6,435 nt of DNA from Promethearchaeia archaeon (GCA_029856375.1 JAHQWX010000110.1:1-6435); one strand, 5' to 3'; shown: positions 1-6,430, counted from the stretch's first letter. Made by a program: numbers and translations. The notes: generated by a model not told the origin, from the sequence alone.

Positions 1-504
1 ATAAGAACGTTTGCAAAATCGAAAGGATATACTCCTCGACTTCTTGAAGCTGTCCTCGATATCAACGAGGACCAAGCGTTCCACGCAGTCGACTTAGCTG
101 AAGAAGCTGCAGGGGATTTATCGGGGAAAAAAATTACAATTTTAGGATTGGCTTTTAAACCAGGTACAGACGATATGCGCTACGCTCCGAGTCGAAGAGT
201 TGTTCAGAAGCTACGAGAGAAAAATGTGACGAATATCATTGGATACGATCCTGAAGCGAAAGAAACGGCAGTTGAAGTTTTTAGAGATCAAATCCAGTAC
301 GCGGATAGTATTGAGGAAGCGTTAAAAGATGCGGAAGTTGCTATTCTCTGCACCGAATGGGACGAGTTCTATAAATTAAAACCAGAAACATTTAAGAAAT
401 TGATGAAAGATCCAGTTGTTATTGACGGGAGAAGGGTCTTTCCTTTCGAAGAATTTAATAACGAGCTAACCTTCAGGGCTATAGGAAGAGTAGCACGCAA
501 ATAA
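1..504 (+). CDS. ugd: UDP-glucose 6-dehydrogenase-like protein, C-terminal part (5' end cut by the window edge)
   Basis: Frame 1 is open from base 1 to the TAA at 502-504, giving the last 167 residues of a nucleotide-sugar dehydrogenase. Full-length relatives are about 430-440 residues, so the NAD-binding Rossmann domain and catalytic cysteine lie outside the window. What is visible is the end of the central helical domain (the GYTPRLLEAVLDINEDQ stretch) and then the C-terminal UDP-binding domain, opened by LSGKKITILGLAFKPGTDD, a hallmark of this family. Further signs are DMRYAPS, the strand ending in GYDPEA, the AILCTEWDEF segment and the VIDGRR motif near the end. The family oxidises UDP-glucose to UDP-glucuronate in the cytoplasm with two NAD+. 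The residue after DMR is Tyr where Glu is common. A TTG at 148 is internal, not a start. The gene is followed closely by two plus-strand genes, probably one operon. A related dehydrogenase acting on UDP-ManNAc or GDP-mannose cannot be fully excluded from this part alone. Confidence 0.9.
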   Translation: MRTFAKSKGYTPRLLEAVLDINEDQAFHAVDLAEEAAGDLSGKKITILGLAFKPGTDDMRYAPSRRVVQKLREKNVTNIIGYDPEAKETAVEVFRDQIQYADSIEEALKDAEVAILCTEWDEFYKLKPETFKKLMKDPVVIDGRRVFPFEEFNNELTFRAIGRVARK

Positions 505-514
505 TAACATAATT

Positions 515-518
515 GGAG
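515..518 (+). promoter_or_regulatory. Shine-Dalgarno site for the 278-residue protein
   Basis: GGAG lies five bases before the ATG at 524 within the 19-nt gap after the dehydrogenase stop. The position and spacing support that start and suggest translation from a shared operon transcript. Confidence 0.6.
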
Positions 519-523
519 CAAAA

Positions 524-1360
524 ATGCAGGTTTTCGAAGTTTTTGAATTGGCAGAACCTCCTTACATGGAAGCTAAAGAGGTATTTGCAGAAACTGCCAA
601 TGAATTGATTAATGAAAATAAGGTCCTTATACTAATTGATCATAACGAGAAAAAAATATGGACATATTATGGGCCCAAGTGTTCTTTAAAATTGCAGTTA
701 TTTGGAGGGATATTAGCGAGAAGATTTCGCGGTCAATTAAAGTTGTTTTATAGGGTTTTTAATTTGAACGGGTATTCTCTTGAAATTAAAAATGTTCAAA
801 AAATCTTAGAGCAAAAAGTAGCGCACGGCAAAGCGGTAGATGTTACCCCCGAAAACTACGAAAAATTTAGCATCCCCGGAGAAAAGGTTGAAAAAGTTAC
901 GAATTTATGCGTCCACAAAGGATTAAAGAAAAAAGAGGCTATAGAAACGCTCAAATCCGTCCCTAGACCAACCAATTTTATCTCAAAATTCATTATTATT
1001 GGCGGAGATTTTTATAATTACGATTCTGAGATAGATAAATTCATTTCAGGAAAATCTGAACATATAAAAATAAATAAAATTGGAGAGATTCCCAGTGGAT
1101 TCTTTTTTGATAACGCTCACGAATATTCTACGAGATTAATAATAAAGAACGGCAAAGTTCAATCGATAGAATATTATGTTTCCGAAGAGTCTGAAATTAT
1201 AAAAGAAAGCTTAGATGTTCCAGTATTTTTCGAAAAAAGATTCCAAACACCGGGAGATATTAACGCTCTTTTAAACGCTTTTAACGTTCCAGAATCTTTA
1301 CCTGAGCGTGAAACGGAAACACAGCAGGAAATTAATAGCGATACTAGTAAATCAAATTAA
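524..1360 (+). CDS. Uncharacterised soluble protein with a possible gelsolin-like N-terminal segment
   Basis: I do not recognise this 278-residue protein as a named family. The ATG start is supported by GGAG five bases upstream. No signal peptide or membrane segment is visible, so it should be cytoplasmic. Residues about 31-75 run as a hydrophobic strand ending in Asp (KVLILIDHN), a second strand KKIWTYYG, then a small/Cys/Ser turn and a basic amphipathic helix (QLFGGILARRFRGQL). This order resembles the core of a gelsolin-like repeat, where a strand leads into a V-W-x-G motif and a helix. Residues 110-150 are helical and basic. Residues 150-240 look like a second alpha/beta domain, including SKFIIIGGDFYNYDSE and IPSGFFFDNAHEYSTRLIIKNG. 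The last 25 residues are polar, rich in Glu, Thr, Ser and Asn, and probably disordered. It sits between a UDP-sugar dehydrogenase and a GH94-like enzyme, so a role in carbohydrate metabolism or its regulation is plausible by context only. The gelsolin resemblance is a pattern judgement and was not tested. Confidence 0.8.
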   Translation: MQVFEVFELAEPPYMEAKEVFAETANELINENKVLILIDHNEKKIWTYYGPKCSLKLQLFGGILARRFRGQLKLFYRVFNLNGYSLEIKNVQKILEQKVAHGKAVDVTPENYEKFSIPGEKVEKVTNLCVHKGLKKKEAIETLKSVPRPTNFISKFIIIGGDFYNYDSEIDKFISGKSEHIKINKIGEIPSGFFFDNAHEYSTRLIIKNGKVQSIEYYVSEESEIIKESLDVPVFFEKRFQTPGDINALLNAFNVPESLPERETETQQEINSDTSKSN

Positions 1361-1385
1361 AAATAATTCTTATTTTAACGCAATT

Positions 1386-4052
1386 ATGACTGGAGACGGG
1401 CATTTTGGCAAGTGGATCGTAGATAATTTTGGATTACCAGCCTACGAATATACCTGCGACCAGGAAGAAGATCCCATCGCGAAAACACCAACTACCTATG
1501 GGTACTCAACGGATCATTTTCACCAGTTAGGAAACGATCGAATCACTGCCACTGCTCACAACGGCGGATATATTCAAGTTTTAGAATCTAGTAGAAATTT
1601 TCAATGGCTGACTTATTACGATAAAAAAAACGAATATTATGGGGGCGGAATTGGCGTATTATACGACGAAAATGCTAACAATGTTGTCTCTGATCTGTAC
1701 GATTCTTCTAAAATCCATAATTTCCAATATAGAAGAATTTTCGGAATGGGATACTTTCAAAAATCGTTGAATTTTGGACAACTCGAACTAACACACAACA
1801 TTTGCGTGCCTTTTTCTGACGATCCAGTTGTAGTATCAGAATTTGTTATAAGAAACACTTCTAAGGATAAATCTTATAACAATTTGAATTTATTTAATTA
1901 CTGGGGAGTTAATTTACATCATATTCTCAAGTCCCTTGTAGTATCTGGAAATAATAGAAAAGAGTTTGGTAAATCTCGGACCCTAAATTTTGCAGGAAAA
2001 CTGTTAAAAAACCTTCAAAAACTATTTAAATTGGATACAGATGGGAGTCGAAGGAGATTTGATAAAAAGTTTAGATTAATACCAATTTCTGATACTCAAG
2101 AACATACAGTTTTGTTAAAAACCGAATACACTGGAAGATCTAAGCCTAAGCTCGACGAACCAGCAAAGCACAATTTTTACCCTCGAAGTATTTTTTTATC
2201 TTTGATTCGGGGAAAAACGGATTATAAAATCAATGGACATGAAATAATCTCCCAAGAGAAAATTGTAAAAATTAAAGAAACGTTAGATAAACTAAAATAT
2301 ATTAAGTTAAAGCAAGGGTGTTTATTGCTCGGTACAAAAATCAGTTTAAAACCAGGAGAATCTAAAAGATTTGAGTTTCTTTTTGGATACGCTGACCAGA
2401 ACGAAATTGGGGATTTAATTCAAAAATTTCAAAATATAGTAGAAAAAGAGTCGATCTTAGAATGGAACGCTAAAAATTGGAACCAATCCTTTGTTGAATT
2501 AAATATAGAAGGTCAAGATTGGCTTTCGAGAGAGTCGAAATGGCATTCCTATTACACGCGAAGCGCTTGTTTTTTTGATGAATTTTATAATCACCACCGG
2601 TTCCCACAAGGTTCTGTGTATCTATTTGGGCACGGTTTCGATGGGGCAATTAGAGATTATATGTTATACTTACTTTCGATCGTTCACATTAATCCTAAAT
2701 TGGCGAAAGAGTATCTCTCTCTCAGTCTTTCTTTCATGAGTTCTGAAGGGCGTCTGCCTTACGGATTATACGGGTTCGGAAAAACTTTATCTGCTGCAGT
2801 TCACTCGAGACCATCCGATTTATATTTATTTCTTCTATGGGGGATATTGGAATACATATATGCAACTAGGGATTTTGATTTTTTGCGGGAAGAAATTCCG
2901 TATTATCCAAAATCGGAAAATAAAACCTCTCAAGTGATCGTAAAAATTGAGAATTTAATACTGTACTTTTTTGGCGAGTATGTTGGATTTGGCGAGCACG
3001 ATTTAATTAAATGCAACGACGGAGATTGGAACGATGGAATCTCCCTTATGGTAAAGAAAAGGAAGAAATTTATAAAGTATGGAGAGTCTAATTTTAACTC
3101 AACTTTCGCATTGTATTTATTTCCAAAACTATTACCGCTATTAAAGCAAGATATACCAGAGTTGGTGGAATTTTGCGAACAAAATTTATCCAGATTAAAG
3201 AAGGCTGTCCTAAATACTTGGAACGGGAAATGGTTTTATCGAGGTTACGACGGCCTTGGCACGCCCATTGGAGATAAAAATATATATTTAGAGCACCATA
3301 CATGGCTACTCTTGTCAAAAATAATTAATGACGACCAAGCGCGAGTGCTAATTGATAACATTTTCGAAAGCTTAGACGAGAGATCGCCCATCGGACAATA
3401 CATTTCGTATCCGCCTCAGAAAACAATGTTTAAGATTTTACCCGAGGGATGGGATGTAAACGGTGGCGTTTGGCACGCTATGAATAGTTTATTAACTTGG
3501 GCTTACTCTAAATACGATCCCGAGAAAGCTCTTAATTCTCTAAAAAAGAATTCTTTATATCAAAGAGCCGAGAAATATCCAGACATTTGGTACGGAATCT
3601 GGAGCGGCCCAGATTCTTATATTGCCGATTATGCGGAAGATGCAGGACAAGCTTTTTATCACATAGCTACGCCTATGCGAGATTTCCCACTAATGAACTT
3701 AAACGCTCACGCATGCTATTTATTGTCAATTATTAAAAATGCGGGAATTGAGGCTAAACACGATTCAATAATTATTTCCCAACCTTTTAAAAATCGAAAA
3801 TATTCGTTCAAATCTCAGCTAATCGCTTTAGAATCCACCGAAAAAAGCTTTTCTGTCTCATATAACCCTTTCATAAAATCAAATTTCTTGCTAAAAATTG
3901 AAAAGCCTCAGTTCTATAATGAATACACGATAGTTCTATTAAACGGAGAAAAGATTAGAAATAACCCGAAAATTCTTAGCGAGGATAAACAATATCTTGA
4001 AATTAAAATTTCGGAAAAAATAAAAGATATTTTAGTAGAAATTTCTCAATAA
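1386..4052 (+). CDS. GH94-type glycoside phosphorylase-like protein (cellobiose/chitobiose phosphorylase superfamily)
   Basis: This 888-residue protein has the usual size and order of GH94 enzymes: an N-terminal beta-sandwich (roughly 1-300), a helical linker, an (alpha/alpha)6 barrel (roughly 380-770) and a small C-terminal beta domain. The start has the characteristic HFGKWIVDNFGLPAYEYTC run, followed by GNDRITATAHNGGYIQ. In the barrel, GDWND at residues 546-550 carries the Asp expected to be the general acid. NGGVWH at 692-697 holds a His matching the conserved phosphate-binding position, and GPDSY is at 741-745. GH94 enzymes cleave beta-glucosidic bonds with phosphate, releasing a sugar 1-phosphate. 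No signal peptide is seen, so it is cytoplasmic. The segment GHGFDGAIRD (415-424) differs from the FRDQLQD-type motif of classical members, so substrate and even reaction are uncertain. The ATG at 1386 is preferred over an upstream GTG at 1308 because family similarity begins there. It lacks a clear Shine-Dalgarno and follows the previous stop by 25 bases. The product could feed UDP-glucose to the upstream dehydrogenase. Confidence 0.85.
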   Translation: MTGDGHFGKWIVDNFGLPAYEYTCDQEEDPIAKTPTTYGYSTDHFHQLGNDRITATAHNGGYIQVLESSRNFQWLTYYDKKNEYYGGGIGVLYDENANNVVSDLYDSSKIHNFQYRRIFGMGYFQKSLNFGQLELTHNICVPFSDDPVVVSEFVIRNTSKDKSYNNLNLFNYWGVNLHHILKSLVVSGNNRKEFGKSRTLNFAGKLLKNLQKLFKLDTDGSRRRFDKKFRLIPISDTQEHTVLLKTEYTGRSKPKLDEPAKHNFYPRSIFLSLIRGKTDYKINGHEIISQEKIVKIKETLDKLKYIKLKQGCLLLGTKISLKPGESKRFEFLFGYADQNEIGDLIQKFQNIVEKESILEWNAKNWNQSFVELNIEGQDWLSRESKWHSYYTRSACFFDEFYNHHRFPQGSVYLFGHGFDGAIRDYMLYLLSIVHINPKLAKEYLSLSLSFMSSEGRLPYGLYGFGKTLSAAVHSRPSDLYLFLLWGILEYIYATRDFDFLREEIPYYPKSENKTSQVIVKIENLILYFFGEYVGFGEHDLIKCNDGDWNDGISLMVKKRKKFIKYGESNFNSTFALYLFPKLLPLLKQDIPELVEFCEQNLSRLKKAVLNTWNGKWFYRGYDGLGTPIGDKNIYLEHHTWLLLSKIINDDQARVLIDNIFESLDERSPIGQYISYPPQKTMFKILPEGWDVNGGVWHAMNSLLTWAYSKYDPEKALNSLKKNSLYQRAEKYPDIWYGIWSGPDSYIADYAEDAGQAFYHIATPMRDFPLMNLNAHACYLLSIIKNAGIEAKHDSIIISQPFKNRKYSFKSQLIALESTEKSFSVSYNPFIKSNFLLKIEKPQFYNEYTIVLLNGEKIRNNPKILSEDKQYLEIKISEKIKDILVEISQ

Positions 4053-4110
4053 AAGAACTATATTAATCAATTACGGCCATAAAACTATTCTATTTTAATA
4101 TGCATATATT

Positions 4111-4121
4111 ACCTTATTTTT
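4111..4121 (+). terminator. Possible T-rich terminator after the GH94-like gene
   Basis: A short T-rich run ending in five Ts lies about 60 bases after the GH94-like stop. Archaeal intrinsic termination often needs only T-rich non-template DNA without a strong hairpin. The surrounding DNA is generally AT-rich, so the assignment is weak. Confidence 0.25.
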
Positions 4122-4141
4122 AAAAAGAGAGATTCTTTTTA
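4121..4141. repeat. Inverted repeat upstream of fae-hps, TAAAAAG/CTTTTTA
   Basis: TAAAAAG at 4121-4127 is the exact reverse complement of CTTTTTA at 4135-4141. One more A-T pair extends the stem to eight base pairs with a five-base loop. The right arm overlaps the TATA-like element of the Fae-Hps gene, so it could be a protein-binding site or part of the terminator of the gene before. Its low complexity makes chance occurrence quite possible. Confidence 0.4.
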
Positions 4142-4146
4142 TTTAC
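4135..4146 (+). promoter_or_regulatory. Candidate TATA element for fae-hps
   Basis: CTTTTTATTTAC resembles an archaeal TATA box and lies 51 bases before the ATG. Using the usual spacing of about 25 bases, transcription would start near 4166-4172 and leave a leader of roughly 25-32 bases. The preceding BRE-like sequence is poor. A second AT-rich element around 4098-4109, which contains the palindrome ATATGCATAT, is an alternative. Confidence 0.35.
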
Positions 4147-4149
4147 ATA

Positions 4150-4175
4150 GAGGATTGTATTTTCGTTAAATCCTC
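4150..4175. repeat. Inverted repeat GAGGATT-N12-AATCCTC, operator-like, upstream of fae-hps
   Basis: GAGGATT at 4150-4156 pairs perfectly with AATCCTC at 4169-4175 across a 12-base spacer, 22 bases before the Fae-Hps start codon. It begins just downstream of the candidate TATA box and spans the predicted transcription start, where a bound repressor would block initiation. It contains more G and C than the DNA around it, making it more noticeable than the neighbouring A/T repeat. The left arm also resembles a Shine-Dalgarno core but is 40 bases from the ATG, too far to act as one. Confidence 0.45.
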
Positions 4176-4197
4176 AAAAAAGTAAATTTGATATTTT

Positions 4198-5454
4198 ATG
4201 CCGGCTAAAGATGAATTTTTAATTGGAGAGGCCTTGTTAGGAGAAGGAGAAAATCTTGCCCACATTGACTTGATGATGGGAGCAAAGAACGGTCCAGTTG
4301 GGCTAGCATTTGCTAACGCTCTTACGCAGCCCACAGTAGGTCACGGTGCTTTATTAGCAGTTATTAGGCCGAATCTTACTCCAAAGCCTCAAACTCTTAT
4401 TATTCCAAAAGTGACTATTGGAGATTTAGACGACGCGAGCAAAATATTCGGTCCAGCCCAAGCAGCAATCGCTAAAGCGGTGGCTGATTCGTTAGAGGAA
4501 GGAGTGATCCCAATAAATAAAGCAGACGATTGGGTAATTGTGGTCAGTTGTTTTATACATCCGAAAGCCACAAATTATCGAAGAATATACCAGTATAATT
4601 ATGGTGCAACTAAATTAGCAATTAAACGAGCGCTTGATAAATACCCATCAACTAAGAAAATCTTTTACGATAAAGACAGAGCTAAACACCCAGTTGCCGG
4701 AGTTAAAGTGCCTCGTTTATGGAGACCTCCGTACATTCAAGTTGCGCTAGACCATCCTTCAATAGAACATCATATGAAAGTAATTTCGAAATTACCTAGA
4801 AGCGATAGAATAATAATTGAAGCAGGTACTCCTTTAGTTAAAAAATATGGGATGGATTGCGTGGTTAAACTTAGAGAAAAACTTCCTAATGCGTTTCTAG
4901 TAGCGGATTTAAAGACCTTGGACGTAGGAAAATTAGAAGTTGATTTTGCATTTGATGCAACAGCAGACGCAGTAGTTGCTTCAGGCTTAGCATCGCCAGT
5001 AATGATTGATAAATTTATATTTGAGGCACATAGAATTGGTATTTACGCATACGTTGATATGATGGAAGTCGAGGATCCCGTAGCGAAACTTTCGAAGCTA
5101 AAAGAAATTCCTGATGTAGTTATTCTTCACAGAGGTATTAGTACCGAAGGAGTCGAAGATGATGAAGCTCAGAAAAAGAAGTGGGCGTTAGTTCCAAAAA
5201 TTAAGGAGCTTTATACCGATCAAAAACTCGTTTCAGGGAGAGACAGAGTACTTGTCGCTGTAGCTGGGGGGATAGAACCTCCAACCGCCAGATATGCTCT
5301 TGAAATGGGTGCTGATATCTTAATAATTGGTAGATATATCACTTCAAGTAAAGACATTGAAAGATCCATGCGCAATATCATCAACGTTCTACCTGGAGAA
5401 GCTGATATTGACCTTAAAAGATATCATACACACGACGACGAGAAAAACGATTAA
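4198..5454 (+). CDS. fae-hps: Bifunctional formaldehyde-activating enzyme / 3-hexulose-6-phosphate synthase (Fae-Hps)
   Basis: The 418-residue protein joins two known enzymes in the order seen in archaeal Fae-Hps. Residues 1 to about 165 are Fae: IGEALLGEGENLAHIDL with His22 at the catalytic histidine position, then NGPVGLAFANAL, LLAVIRPNLTPKPQTL, FGPAQAAIAKAV and the YNYGATKLAI helix. Fae condenses formaldehyde with tetrahydromethanopterin. After a linker, residues from about 179 are an Hps (beta/alpha)8 barrel of the orotidine-phosphate-decarboxylase superfamily: QVALD (Asp185), DLKTLD at 237-242, HRG at 311-313, and the phosphate-binding Gly-Gly at 357-358 and Gly-Arg at 378-379. Hps interconverts hexulose 6-phosphate with ribulose 5-phosphate plus formaldehyde. 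In archaea lacking the oxidative pentose phosphate pathway it makes pentose phosphate, and Fae captures the formaldehyde. All key motifs are intact. No Shine-Dalgarno precedes the ATG, so a short leader or leaderless transcript is possible. The isomerase partner Phi is not in this window. Confidence 0.96.
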   Translation: MPAKDEFLIGEALLGEGENLAHIDLMMGAKNGPVGLAFANALTQPTVGHGALLAVIRPNLTPKPQTLIIPKVTIGDLDDASKIFGPAQAAIAKAVADSLEEGVIPINKADDWVIVVSCFIHPKATNYRRIYQYNYGATKLAIKRALDKYPSTKKIFYDKDRAKHPVAGVKVPRLWRPPYIQVALDHPSIEHHMKVISKLPRSDRIIIEAGTPLVKKYGMDCVVKLREKLPNAFLVADLKTLDVGKLEVDFAFDATADAVVASGLASPVMIDKFIFEAHRIGIYAYVDMMEVEDPVAKLSKLKEIPDVVILHRGISTEGVEDDEAQKKKWALVPKIKELYTDQKLVSGRDRVLVAVAGGIEPPTARYALEMGADILIIGRYITSSKDIERSMRNIINVLPGEADIDLKRYHTHDDEKND

Positions 5455-5479
5455 TTTAGTTCCTACTGATGTAATTTAA

Positions 5480-5496
5480 CTTCTATTCCTTTTTCT
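5480..5496 (+). terminator. Possible pyrimidine-rich terminator of fae-hps
   Basis: The 50-base gap between the two convergent stop codons contains a run of C and T, broken by a single A, with five consecutive Ts at 5490-5494 on the plus strand. It is a reasonable archaeal-type T-tract terminator for Fae-Hps. No stable hairpin was seen. Confidence 0.35.
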
Positions 5497-5504
5497 AACC
5501 AAGT

Positions 5505-6308
5505 TTAATTGTGCATTTTTAATCTTGCTTTTCTTACATTCTTCAATCTTTCTTCTTTCCACTTCTTCCTTTCTTCTAAGATTTTGGGATCTATTGGTTT
5601 CAATCCGTTACCTTCTTGTAGAACGGTTTCTAACTCGGAAACTACTAAAGAATAATTTCCTCTCATAGCTTGAGCCGGAGTTGTTTGAATAACCTTTGGT
5701 GGAACTCTCTTTATTCTTTCAATTGGTTCGTCGTGTATAAAATTCCCTTGCTTAGGTGGTTGGAAGGTTCTTATTTCGATTGAGTTAGGTGGACCAGGAG
5801 GTGGATTTATTTGAATGTTATTGATAACTTGTTGATTAGCAACTTGCGTCATATTCACAAAAAAGTCTTGAGCAAGTTCTTTAAGGAGTTTACTGGCTAG
5901 CATTTTCTTTTCTTGGTTTAATTGTTCGATTTTTTTCTCCGACTGCTTTTTATGTTCTTGAAGTTCTTTTTTATATTTTATAATCTTCAATTTCAATTTG
6001 TCAACACTTTCAGTTGAGAGCTGGAAATCAGTGTTTTCCTCATCAATAATTTCCATTTTCTCATCAAGAGGGAGATTTTTATCCTTAATTATGAGTTTAG
6101 TGGGTTTTAAATTAACTCCGTCGCGCACGCAAATCTCAACATATTTCTTGAGGAATTCCTCCTCATTTTCGTATTCTATTCCCGTATCCATTGCAAGACG
6201 GGGATCATAGTCGTCTATAGCGTAGGGCCCTTCTATAATATTTTTGGTTTTAACTATTTTAGATTTTTGAGTTTTTCCTTTGGGTTTAGAATTCTTCGAT
6301 GCGCACAT
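5505..6308 (-). CDS. Uncharacterised coiled-coil, charge-rich protein
   Basis: I do not recognise this 267-residue protein. It starts with a strongly basic, Lys/Ser-rich tail (residues 2-22). A more acidic region follows (about 31-100), containing YDPRLAMDTGIEYENEEEF and a small strand KLIIKDKNLPLDEK. Residues 101-147 are a heptad-like Lys/Glu/Leu helix that should form a coiled coil. After an Asn/Gln-rich stretch comes a proline-rich linker (PPPGPP at 169-174) and a segment with PPK repeats. The C-terminal helix (about 240-265) is again very basic. There is no signal peptide, membrane segment or Cys/His metal site. Such a build suits a scaffold, nucleic-acid-associated or protein-bridging role, but nothing in the sequence decides this. 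The ATG is the first credible start; AAAGGAGT lies 15 bases upstream, further than usual. The gene converges with Fae-Hps and diverges from a gene beginning at the right edge. Confidence 0.8.
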   Translation of the reverse strand: MCASKNSKPKGKTQKSKIVKTKNIIEGPYAIDDYDPRLAMDTGIEYENEEEFLKKYVEICVRDGVNLKPTKLIIKDKNLPLDEKMEIIDEENTDFQLSTESVDKLKLKIIKYKKELQEHKKQSEKKIEQLNQEKKMLASKLLKELAQDFFVNMTQVANQQVINNIQINPPPGPPNSIEIRTFQPPKQGNFIHDEPIERIKRVPPKVIQTTPAQAMRGNYSLVVSELETVLQEGNGLKPIDPKILEERKKWKEERLKNVRKARLKMHN

Positions 6309-6323
6309 TGAAAAAATCTGATT

Positions 6324-6331
6324 ACTCCTTT
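6324..6331 (-). promoter_or_regulatory. Shine-Dalgarno-like site of the coiled-coil gene
   Basis: On the minus strand the sequence reads AAAGGAGT, a strong ribosome-binding match. The spacing to the ATG at 6308 is about 15 bases, longer than the usual 5-10. No in-frame ATG, GTG or TTG lies closer; an ATT codon at 6317-6315 would fit the spacing better but is a very rare start. Confidence 0.45.
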
Positions 6332-6343
6332 GAACAAAAAAAG

Positions 6344-6368
6344 AATTTTGGTTATTATAACCTAAATT
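6344..6368. repeat. 25-bp near-perfect palindrome in a divergent intergenic region (operator candidate)
   Basis: The arms AATTTTGGTTAT (6344-6355) and ATAACCTAAATT (6357-6368) are reverse complements at 11 of 12 positions around one central T, the only mismatch being T/T at 6349 and 6363. The 13-bp core GGTTAT-T-ATAACC is perfect. It lies between two divergent genes, next to an AT-rich promoter candidate. Its symmetry and length fit a dimeric transcription-factor site that could control one or both genes. A hairpin in the leader of the minus-strand gene is the alternative. Confidence 0.6.
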
Positions 6369-6381
6369 TTATAATATAAGT
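6364..6381. promoter_or_regulatory. AT-rich divergent promoter candidate
   Basis: On the plus strand TAAAT followed by TTTATAATA resembles a BRE plus TATA box (TATA about 6368-6376), predicting a start near 6400 and a leader of about 30 bases for the gene at 6431. On the minus strand the same bases read CTTATATTATA, usable as a TATA box that would place the start of the coiled-coil gene near 6350, inside the palindrome. Only sequence resemblance supports this. Confidence 0.4.
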
Positions 6382-6417
6382 TTAAAAAGACCGAGAAATT
6401 AGTGATATCCTGAAAAC

Positions 6418-6423
6418 GAGGAG
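6418..6423 (+). promoter_or_regulatory. Shine-Dalgarno site of the gene at the right edge
   Basis: GAGGAG lies seven bases before the ATG at 6431, a strong and well-spaced ribosome-binding site. It is the main reason to call a gene start there. Confidence 0.55.
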
Positions 6424-6430
6424 TAAAAAA

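Noticed and set aside
148..150. TTG as start of the dehydrogenase
   Set aside because: The frame is open from base 1 and encodes family-typical residues before it, so the gene is simply cut by the window edge.
1308..1385. GTG start extending the GH94-like protein by 26 residues
   Set aside because: The extension overlaps the upstream gene by 53 bases in another frame, has no ribosome-binding site and no family-like sequence; similarity starts at the ATG at 1386.
3094..3318. Small minus-strand open frame inside the GH94-like gene
   Set aside because: It is fully antisense to a well-supported coding region and has no recognisable features or ribosome-binding site.
4098..4126. Short palindromes ATATGCATAT (4098-4107) and TTTTTAAAAA (4117-4126)
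   Set aside because: Both are short and made almost only of A and T in very AT-rich DNA, so they are expected by chance; ATATGCATAT is noted only as an alternative promoter element.
4053..4197. Possible small RNA or tRNA gene in the largest spacers (4053-4197 and 6309-6430)
   Set aside because: No cloverleaf, TTCRA-type T-loop motif or other recognisable RNA fold was found; the contents are explained better as promoter and terminator DNA.
4143..4571. Two minus-strand open frames (4143-4334 and 4389-4571) over the start of fae-hps
   Set aside because: They are shadows of the conserved Fae coding sequence; the translations show no domain-like pattern.
5998..6210. Plus-strand open frame inside the coiled-coil gene
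   Set aside because: The Ser/Ile-rich translation is what an antisense reading of a Lys/Glu-rich gene gives; no ribosome-binding site was seen.
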